A stretch of 38,014 nt of DNA from Bacillota bacterium (GTDB lineage Bacteria; Bacillota; UBA4882; UBA8346): assembly GCA_023436305.1 (NCBI GenBank), contig JAEZJQ010000134.1, positions 1 to 38,014 on the forward strand, in the 5' to 3' direction. Within the stretch, counting starts at the first letter, position 1. Every line of letters starts with the position of its first letter. The notes under the pieces are model-generated. The model had not been told where the DNA came from. It did not search any database and saw only the letters and a program-made list of their open reading frames with translations. Both the position numbers and the translations under genes were made by a program. Positions 32,011-38,014 of this stretch are shown in pieces.

Positions 32011-33765
32011 ATGGATGTGAAAAGTTTGCTCTCTCCCCAATATTACGTTTATCTGGCGCTGGGACCATCCATGCCGAACCGGATTGAAATCAGTTCCAAT
32101 CCCAGAGTGGATGCTTATCTTTTCGAGGAATGGGGTTATCATGAAATGTGGATCATCAAACCGCCGCTGCCGGTCTGGGCCGCGGAACGGGTGCTGGCCA
32201 AGGTAAGGGCTTACCCGGCGGGGGCCCCGGCCAAGTTTCTAAAGATTACCGCCCGGCTCATCGCTGAAAATTCCCCGGTAAAAGCCCGGCAGGTAACAAT
32301 CCACCGGCATGCCGTCCCGGAACTTAAATTGGCGGAATTTGATCCGCCCGCGGTGGAATCGTTCTTCCAGGGGCGAAGCCTGCTGGGAACCGAAGTAATT
32401 GAACTGCTGAAGAGCCAGGGTTTAAGTTCATGGAATCCGGAAGATTGGTTACAATATCTTTGGTTGCAACGCCGGATTCAGCGGGAGGCCGCCGTTGGAA
32501 TCGACTCCTTGGGAGTTCCGGTTTGCCGCCGCTGTGGTTCAACCGGCGGTATTATTACAGAACATTGCCTGTTCTGCAATAACAGCGGTTGTTTAACCTG
32601 TGCCAACTGCCGGGCTATGGGCATTTCTAAAAGTTGTACTCCCCTTTATTCCCAGCCTGATCCGGCGACGCCGGTCCCAACCGGCAGTTTTATCAAGCCG
32701 GTATTCGATTTTGAGTTGACGCCACCCCAACGACGGGCTTCCTTGGCTCTCGAGCAATTTATCGATTCCGCAGCCGGCTCATTTTTAGTCTGGGCGGTCT
32801 GCGGCGGCGGAAAAACCGAAGTTAGTTTCCAGGCGGTGGCCAAAAGTCTATCCCAAGGGGCACGGGTTCTATATGCGATACCCCGGAAAGAAGTGGTGGC
32901 CGAATTATTGCCCCGGTTTCAAAAAGCGTTTCCGGACATAGAAATTTCAGCTCAATACGGTGGTAGTGGCGCCAAATTCAGTGATACCCAGCTAACCATG
33001 GCCACTACTCACCAGTGTTTACGGTTTTATCAACGCTTTGACTTGGTAATTCTGGATGAAGCCGATGCTTTTCCATACCAGGGTAGCGCTATGCTTCAAT
33101 ATGCGGTAAAACGCTCCTTAAAAGATAACGGGCGGCTAATCATCATGAGCGCCACTCCGGATGAGAGCTTAATGCAAAAAGCGGCAAGCGGTAAAATCCC
33201 CTACGTCTCCATCCCGGCCCGGCACCATCGCCGCCCGCTGATCGTTCCCGAATTTATTAAATTAGAAATTAAAGGAAAGCCATCCATTTCGTCCAACTGG
33301 GAACCGCCGGGGGTCGTTCAGAATTTTTTACGGCAACGGAAGGCCGTTGGACGCAAGGTGCTGTTCTTTCTGCCCACCATTAAAATGATTGAAGAGTTAG
33401 GGCGGGATTTGGTAGCTTGGGCTAGCGCCGAAGGCATTCAAGGGGCGGTAACTCATTCCAGAACCGGGGACGGCAGCAAAGTCAAGGCCGCTCTGTTGGA
33501 GGGAGGGCTTGACTTTTTAGTCACCTCCACCATTTTTGAACGGGGCATAACCATTCCCAATGTTGACGTTATCGTTGGATGGGCGGATTATGAAATGATC
33601 TTTAACAGCCGGAGTTTGATTCAAATCGCCGGACGGGCGGGACGGTTGGGGGAACCGGCCAACGTGTTGTTTATTGGAAAAACCATGACCCAGTCAATGA
33701 AACAAGCCCATCGGGTCATCACCGATATGAACCGGGAAGGTTACCGGTTAGGTTTTTTAGATTAG
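32011..33765 (+). CDS. comFA: Competence DNA-translocation helicase ComFA
   Basis: A 584-residue DEAD-box-type ATPase that helps pull transforming DNA into the cytosol. An N-terminal domain of ~165 residues precedes a zinc finger with CxxC pairs at C172/C175 and C186/C189 and a further cysteine row C194/C197/C200. The motor has Walker A CGGGKTE (Lys268), LDEADAF, MSATPDE, and the motif VI region QIAGRAGRLG. It is longer than the 463-residue B. subtilis ComFA, mainly at the N-terminus. The start has only a weak ribosome binding site. comFC follows after a hairpin-containing spacer, and then flagellar genes, as in the Bacillus comF locus, but comFB is absent. Confidence 0.92.
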   Translation: MDVKSLLSPQYYVYLALGPSMPNRIEISSNPRVDAYLFEEWGYHEMWIIKPPLPVWAAERVLAKVRAYPAGAPAKFLKITARLIAENSPVKARQVTIHRHAVPELKLAEFDPPAVESFFQGRSLLGTEVIELLKSQGLSSWNPEDWLQYLWLQRRIQREAAVGIDSLGVPVCRRCGSTGGIITEHCLFCNNSGCLTCANCRAMGISKSCTPLYSQPDPATPVPTGSFIKPVFDFELTPPQRRASLALEQFIDSAAGSFLVWAVCGGGKTEVSFQAVAKSLSQGARVLYAIPRKEVVAELLPRFQKAFPDIEISAQYGGSGAKFSDTQLTMATTHQCLRFYQRFDLVILDEADAFPYQGSAMLQYAVKRSLKDNGRLIIMSATPDESLMQKAASGKIPYVSIPARHHRRPLIVPEFIKLEIKGKPSISSNWEPPGVVQNFLRQRKAVGRKVLFFLPTIKMIEELGRDLVAWASAEGIQGAVTHSRTGDGSKVKAALLEGGLDFLVTSTIFERGITIPNVDVIVGWADYEMIFNSRSLIQIAGRAGRLGEPANVLFIGKTMTQSMKQAHRVITDMNREGYRLGFLD

Positions 33766-33879
33766 GTATAATACTTATGAGCAAAAATGCCGAATAATTA
33801 TTATTAGGGAAATAATCATAAATTTGGGTTTTGGAAACTGCTAGTTAACATATAACCGGAAGAACCCTATATATAGGAT

Positions 33880-33917
33880 AAAGCCCCAAAAATAAAATAC
33901 AATATGTTGGGCTTTTT
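33880..33917 (+). terminator. Hairpin with T run between comFA and comFC
   Basis: AAAGCCC (33880-33886) pairs with GGGCTTT (33909-33915), extended by AA/TT with one bulged C. The loop is ~17 bases and a short T run follows. It could end or attenuate the comFA transcript, and a CCTATATATAGG palindrome sits just before it (33865-33876). Confidence 0.5.
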
Positions 33918-33960
33918 GATAAAAAAATTGTAAATTAGGTCTTTGGACTTATTAAAAAAA

Positions 33961-34746
33961 ATGCGGATTATGACGATGATTAATATAGATAAGCTTAAAT
34001 GGTTACACCGACAAATTTATACCGGTCTGACGGAGTTGATTTTCCCGGCCCCGGAATTATGCCCGGTTTGTCAACAAGAAAAAAGCTACAGCCGGGGAAT
34101 TGGGAAAAATTGTTTACAAAAAATCGCCTTGGTGACGCCGCCGATTTGTGCTCAGTGCGGACGGCCGCAACGGCTGGAAGTATATTCGGAACAATTATGC
34201 CGGCAATGCCGCGAAACCCCATATTACTTTTCCGAGGCAAGGGCGGTTGGCGTATATGAAGGCAGTTTACGGGAGATTTTGGCGGAATTAAAATACCGGT
34301 ACCGTCCTGAACTGGGAGAAGTCTTAGGAAAGCTACTGGTGGAGTGGATAAAATTCCATCGCAATTTTCAAGATTTCAAATTAATCATTCCAATTCCGAT
34401 AAACGACCAAAAACTGAAGCAAAGGGGCTATAATCAGGCGGAATTGTTGGCTAAACCATTACAGAGGTATTTGGGGATTCCACAAGCAAACGATATAATG
34501 GTGAGGGAAAAATTTACGGAATCACAAAATACGTTATGTAAAGAAGAGCGTTTTCGTAATATGCAAGGAGCTTTCCGGGTGGTAGGCGCCGGAAGTTTGA
34601 CGGGCGCCAAAGTACTATTGGTCGATGATATTTTAACCACCGGAGCAACCGCTTCCGAAGCCGCCAGAGTTTTATTAAGGGCTGGAGCTTTGGATGTGAA
34701 AGTGTTGACGGTTGCGGTAGGCGTTCTTGATACACTATGGCTCTAA
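33961..34746 (+). CDS. comFC: ComF-family phosphoribosyltransferase-like protein ComFC
   Basis: About 261 residues. An N-terminal double zinc-binding region (PELCPVCQQE, CAQCGRPQ, CRQC) precedes a PRTase-like domain with the PRPP-loop motif VLLVDDILTTGATASEAARVL near the C-terminus and IPIPINDQKLKQRGYNQAELLA in the middle. ComFC acts with ComFA in DNA uptake. The start is uncertain: TTG 33943, ATG 33961, 33970 and 33976 are all in frame and none has a good ribosome binding site. ATG 33961 is a compromise. The gene ends 36 bases before yvyF. Confidence 0.9.
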   Translation: MRIMTMINIDKLKWLHRQIYTGLTELIFPAPELCPVCQQEKSYSRGIGKNCLQKIALVTPPICAQCGRPQRLEVYSEQLCRQCRETPYYFSEARAVGVYEGSLREILAELKYRYRPELGEVLGKLLVEWIKFHRNFQDFKLIIPIPINDQKLKQRGYNQAELLAKPLQRYLGIPQANDIMVREKFTESQNTLCKEERFRNMQGAFRVVGAGSLTGAKVLLVDDILTTGATASEAARVLLRAGALDVKVLTVAVGVLDTLWL

Positions 34747-34782
34747 GCGATAACGAGGCTCATATGCGTATGGAGGGAAATA

Positions 34783-35214
34783 ATGGACATCAGGAATTGT
34801 AAACGTTGTGGTAAAGTATTTAATTTTGTCGGAGGAACTTCGGTTTGTGGCGAATGTGCCAAACAGGAACAAGAGGATTTTGAAAAAGTGCGGGAATATT
34901 TGTTTTCTCATCCCAATTCCACCACGCTTGAAGTAACCAAGGCAACCGGGATTGATCCCAAGGTAATATCCAGATTGTTAAAGGAAGGCCGCTTATTGGC
35001 GGATAATATTCAAGTTAGCGACGCTGAGGAATTACGGTGTGAAAAATGCGGTCAAGCAATCTCCAAAGGCCGTTTTTGTGAAAAATGTGTAACGGAAATG
35101 AAAAATGAGTTTCAAAAAGCCGCGCCGTCGCCGGCCATTAAACCGGTAGCCAATAATCAATGGCAATCCGGCCGGGTTCATACCTACGAACACATAATAA
35201 AGAAAAAGAAATAA
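34783..35214 (+). CDS. yvyF: Flagellar operon protein YvyF
   Basis: A 143-residue protein of the YvyF type (flagellar-operon protein family). The N-terminal zinc-ribbon has CKRCGKVFNF and CGECAKQEQEDF. A helical segment LEVTKATGIDPKVISRLLKEGRL (~48-70) resembles a MerR/HTH-like element. A second zinc-ribbon has CEKCGQAI and CEKC (~84-105), and the tail is basic and flexible. GGAGGG lies 6 bases before ATG. It lies between comFC and flgM exactly as in Bacillus subtilis; its molecular role is not established. Confidence 0.88.
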   Translation: MDIRNCKRCGKVFNFVGGTSVCGECAKQEQEDFEKVREYLFSHPNSTTLEVTKATGIDPKVISRLLKEGRLLADNIQVSDAEELRCEKCGQAISKGRFCEKCVTEMKNEFQKAAPSPAIKPVANNQWQSGRVHTYEHIIKKKK

Positions 35215-35260
35215 AAACAAACGTAAAAAGAAAAGGGAATATAAAAGGAAGGTGATAAGG

Positions 35261-35560
35261 ATGATCATCTCCAATAAGCAACTTCAAAGTATCTTGCAGT
35301 TAAATCAAATCACCGGAGCAAGGAAGAGGAGTGACTATCCGGACCAGGCGGTTAATCGGACAGATTCGCTGGTACTGTCATCCCGGGCGCAAGAATTACA
35401 ATTTGTTAAAGAACAGGTACTAAAGTCTCCCGAGGTTCGTGCCGAAAGAATTAGTGAACTAAAAAAACAAATTCAGGAAGGCGTTTACCAGGTTCCGAGT
35501 CAAGACATAGCGCTCAAGATAATTAGCCGGAGTTTGGTGGATGAAATTGCCGGGCGGTAA
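35261..35560 (+). CDS. flgM: Anti-sigma factor FlgM
   Basis: A 99-residue FlgM, which holds the flagellar sigma factor (SigD/FliA) inactive until the hook-basal body is complete. The family part is the C-terminal half: DSLVLSSRAQELQFVKEQV, then VRAERISELKKQIQEGVYQV and the ending IISRSLVDEI. The frame opens with GTG at 35252, but ATG 35261 lies 6 bases after AAGGAAGGTG and is preferred. The N-terminal half is disordered-looking, as usual. It is followed by flgN after a 31-base gap. Confidence 0.92.
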   Translation: MIISNKQLQSILQLNQITGARKRSDYPDQAVNRTDSLVLSSRAQELQFVKEQVLKSPEVRAERISELKKQIQEGVYQVPSQDIALKIISRSLVDEIAGR

Positions 35561-35591
35561 ATCTTTCCAGGGTTTGTAAGGAGGTTTGCCA

Positions 35592-36047
35592 ATGAATGAC
35601 AATAACTCTTTACAACAATCTCTGCTGCAAGAATTGCAACTTATTGAAGAACTCGACCGTTTAAGTCATTTGAAAACCGATGCGCTGTTCAATGATGATT
35701 TGGATTCTTTAGAAGCAATCGGCCTCAAGGAGGAGGCGTTGTCAAAAAAACTAAGAGTTAACGATGACGCCTGTTCCCAACAGGTGCAATTTTTTTTACA
35801 AGGCCAAACGGATGGGGCCGGGTTTCCGGCCGAGATTCGGGAATTAGTCGATAAAATTAAAATTTCGGCCCGTAAATTGCAGATGAATAACGAGTTAAAT
35901 TTTAATATGATTCGCGATTCATTATCACTGGTGCAGTTTACGCTTAATTCAATACTATCGGTATCGGAAAATAATGCCGGGCTTTACGAACCCTCCGGTA
36001 GAATCGCCAATCAAAAGCAAAATCATTTGTTAGATTATAAGGGGTGA
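35592..36047 (+). CDS. flgN: Flagellar chaperone FlgN (YvyG)
   Basis: A 151-residue, mostly helical protein of the FlgN type, the export chaperone of the hook-filament junction proteins FlgK and FlgL, which are encoded next. It has an LQELQLIEELDRLSHLKTDAL heptad-like start, a central helix, and the family-like QMNNELN segment before LSLVQFTLNSIL. ATG 35592 has AAGGAGG 7 bases upstream, which rules out the in-frame TTG at 35586. Sequence conservation in this family is low, so the call relies partly on position between flgM and flgK. Confidence 0.87.
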   Translation: MNDNNSLQQSLLQELQLIEELDRLSHLKTDALFNDDLDSLEAIGLKEEALSKKLRVNDDACSQQVQFFLQGQTDGAGFPAEIRELVDKIKISARKLQMNNELNFNMIRDSLSLVQFTLNSILSVSENNAGLYEPSGRIANQKQNHLLDYKG

Positions 36048-36054
36048 CTTTCGA

Positions 36055-37503
36055 ATGAGATCAACTTTTTTCGGTTTGGAAATCGGTTACCGTGGTTTAG
36101 CAACTCATCAAAAAAGTTTGGATATTACCGGTCACAATATTGTCAATGCCAGCACGGAGGGCTATTCCCGCCAACGGGGCGAAATCACTGAGACTGATCC
36201 GTTTACCTATCCGGGTTTTAACCGGCCTTACGCCGCCGGACAAATCGGTACGGGAGTGGAAGTCACCTCGGTGCTTCGCATCAGGGACCAATTAATCGAC
36301 ATCCAGATTCAGCGTGAAACAACGCTCCTCGGGTATTGGGAGTCGCGGCGGGATATGCTGGATCAGGTCGAAGTCATCCTGAATGAACCGGCAGATTCCA
36401 ATATCCGGACCAGTGTGGATGATTTTTGGAAAGCGTTGCAAAATTTAGCCAACGCTGCCGACTCGATTCCGGCGCGTGACGAACTGCAGGAACGGACTTT
36501 GGCGATGACATCCACCATCCGGGATGATTATACCCGGATACAGAATTTACGGACTGACGCCAATCAGCGGATCGTCAATTACGTTACCGATATCAATAAA
36601 ATTGCCACGGAAATCGCCGCCTTAAACGACCAGATCGGGAAAATCAGCGCTCTGGGCGATAATCCCAATGATTTGATGGACAAGCGGGATCTTCTGGTGG
36701 AAGATCTTTCGAAAATGGTCAATGTCAATTATACCACCGATTCCTTAAACCGGATTAAAGTTACGGTTAAAGGGGTCGCTCTGGTGGACGGGTCCGTTGC
36801 CAATAAAATCAATACGGTTCTTAACCCCAATGACCCGGGTATGGTTACCCTGAAATGGGATAATCCGGATTTGCCGCCGGATATGCCGGTGGAAGTCACC
36901 GGTGGCAATCTTAAGGGGCTATTGGAAATCCGCGATCAGGAGATCCCCAAAATTCTTAACGACTTGAATAATTTCGCAAGCACCTTGATTACCCAAGTGA
37001 ATGCCTTGCATAGCACCGGGTACGGGCTTGACGGCAGCACCGGCTTCAACTTTTTTAAAGGAACCAATGCCATGGACATCGACCTGGCCGACGAACTCCA
37101 GGATGAAACCATCAATCCCGGGGATAGTTCCCAAATCGGTTTATTGCGAATCGCCTGTTCCGATTCGAATTTGGGTCTTGACGGAAATAATAAAATCATT
37201 GAAAAAATTTATGAACTGAAACATCAAAAAATTATGAACGGCAATACCACCACCATCGGAGATTTTTTGGGAACCTTCGTCAACGACATCGGCGAAAAAT
37301 CCTCGATTGCCAGGACCAAAGCGGATCATCAGGCATTGTTGATTGAGAACCTGAACTTGCGCCGGGAATCGATTAGCGGGGTCTCCATGGATGAGGAGAT
37401 GACCAATATGGTCAAGTTCCAACAAGGGTACAATGCCGCGGCGAAGATCATATCGACCATGGATGAAATGTTGGATGTGGTTATCAATAAATTAAAAATA
37501 TAG
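36055..37503 (+). CDS. flgK: Hook-associated protein 1 FlgK
   Basis: A 482-residue hook-filament junction protein. It starts with the flagellar rod/hook N-terminal motif (MRSTFFGLEIGYRGLATHQK, then LDITGHNIVNASTEGYSRQ) and ends with the matching C-terminal block (SISGVSMDEEMTNMVKFQQ, YNAAAKIISTMDEMLDVVIN), the pair that forms the coiled-coil core. The middle domain is short to average for the family. It is exported unfolded by the flagellar type III system with FlgN as chaperone. GGGGTGA lies 8 bases before ATG, and flgL follows after 65 bases. Confidence 0.96.
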   Translation: MRSTFFGLEIGYRGLATHQKSLDITGHNIVNASTEGYSRQRGEITETDPFTYPGFNRPYAAGQIGTGVEVTSVLRIRDQLIDIQIQRETTLLGYWESRRDMLDQVEVILNEPADSNIRTSVDDFWKALQNLANAADSIPARDELQERTLAMTSTIRDDYTRIQNLRTDANQRIVNYVTDINKIATEIAALNDQIGKISALGDNPNDLMDKRDLLVEDLSKMVNVNYTTDSLNRIKVTVKGVALVDGSVANKINTVLNPNDPGMVTLKWDNPDLPPDMPVEVTGGNLKGLLEIRDQEIPKILNDLNNFASTLITQVNALHSTGYGLDGSTGFNFFKGTNAMDIDLADELQDETINPGDSSQIGLLRIACSDSNLGLDGNNKIIEKIYELKHQKIMNGNTTTIGDFLGTFVNDIGEKSSIARTKADHQALLIENLNLRRESISGVSMDEEMTNMVKFQQGYNAAAKIISTMDEMLDVVINKLKI

Positions 37504-37568
37504 TCGTTTTATAGCCAGTCCGTTTCTATTTTCGTGGAACCGGTTGGCTGACCAGGGAGGGATTTTAT

Positions 37569-38014
37569 ATGCGGGTTAGCAATCGAATGATGTACAGCAC
37601 TGCCACTTTTAATATGATGCGCAGCGAAGAGATTATCCAGCGCAGGATGCAGGAGATCTATACCGGGAAACGAATCAATATTCCTTCCGATGACCCCTTC
37701 GGTACCAGCCGGGCGATGACTTACCGCACCAATCTTACGGAGATCGCCCAATATACCGAAAATTGCAACCGGGCCAGCGGCTGGCTTGATTTAACCGATA
37801 ATTCGCTGATGAGCGTGGTTGACTATTTAGAGCGGGTTCGGGAACTGGTGACCGCGGGGGCCAACGATTCCAATACCTTTGAATCCTGGGATGCCATGGC
37901 CAAGGAAATTGACCAGATCCGGGACGGAATCGTGGAGATTGCCAATACCACCATCGACGACCGGTACATTTTCAGCGGGGAAAAGGTTCAGGAAAAGGCT
38001 TACGAATACCGTAA
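37569..38014 (+). CDS. flgL: Hook-associated protein 3 FlgL (cut by window end)
   Basis: The first 148 codons of FlgL. The flagellin-like N-terminus reads MRVSNRMMYSTATFNMM, followed by KRINIPSDDPFGTSRAM (the SxDDP region typical of flagellins and FlgL) and the helical block VVDYLERVRELVTAGANDS. The last visible motif, DDRYIFSGEK, is the FlgL/flagellin mid-region. The gene continues past the window. GGGAGG lies about 9 bases upstream. Confidence 0.94.
   Translation, partial: MRVSNRMMYSTATFNMMRSEEIIQRRMQEIYTGKRINIPSDDPFGTSRAMTYRTNLTEIAQYTENCNRASGWLDLTDNSLMSVVDYLERVRELVTAGANDSNTFESWDAMAKEIDQIRDGIVEIANTTIDDRYIFSGEKVQEKAYEYR

Noticed and set aside
31718..32068. 116-codon reverse frame between recD2 and comFA, with a protein-like C-terminal end (LLLQWELFKEFWINAM)
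   Set aside because: Its start lies inside comFA, no ribosome binding site is seen, and only the last ~45 residues look protein-like. It could be a gene fragment, but the support is too thin to annotate.
1..38014. CRISPR array, tRNA, rRNA or complete insertion sequence
   Set aside because: I saw no regularly spaced repeats with unique spacers, no tRNA-like cloverleaf and no transposase with terminal repeats, although small structured RNAs could be missed by eye.

Overview
The window looks like a chromosomal segment of an anaerobic, spore-forming, flagellated member of the Bacillota. Spore formation is inferred from spoIIP. The lineage is supported by Rex, RecD2 and a comF-flagellar block in Bacillus-like order. 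Anaerobic, H2-linked energy metabolism is inferred from a large membrane-bound [NiFe] hydrogenase operon. A secreted TIG-repeat protein ends in a Pal-like OmpA domain, which hints at a diderm (outer-membrane) Bacillota lineage. No species is assigned, and no rRNA, tRNA, CRISPR array, prophage or intact insertion sequence was seen.

Layout. (1) 1-6.7 kb: two closely related alaA-type alanine aminotransferase genes flank an overlapping cluster of alpha/beta hydrolase, membrane-extended MurF and D-Ala-D-Ala ligase, so L-Ala supply and D-Ala-D-Ala use sit side by side. (2) 6.8-10.1 kb: a MocR-type regulator, a half-size EamA-like transporter, a stand-alone cyclic-nucleotide-binding-domain protein and a small unknown protein. 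(3) 10.2-13.7 kb: the TIG/OmpA protein, spoIIP, and two zinc-ribbon microproteins of 48 and 47 residues. (4) 13.9-24.07 kb: twelve co-directional genes encoding homologues of all eleven core complex I subunits (L/M/N-type x3, J, K, A, B, C, D, H, I) plus a HycI-type maturation protease. The D-type subunit keeps all four [NiFe]-ligand cysteines and a cleavable tail, and no NADH module (NuoEFG) is present. It reads as a group 4 energy-converting hydrogenase with complex I architecture, probably using ferredoxin. The operon has a strong sigma-A-like promoter embedded in an inverted repeat, a structured leader, and a strong terminator. (5) 24.2-28.6 kb: a decayed gene, then a GH13 enzyme and a short-form alpha-glucan phosphorylase. 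(6) 28.8-31.7 kb: rex and recD2. (7) 32.0-38.0 kb: comFA, comFC, yvyF, flgM, flgN, flgK and a truncated flgL.

The strongest discovery candidate is the complex I-like [NiFe] hydrogenase with its unusual NuoA-like subunit and elaborate upstream regulatory region. Two intergenic inverted-repeat families are also notable: CACGAAT-type and TGAAGTGTGAA-type. All identifications come from reading motifs by eye; no database search was possible.
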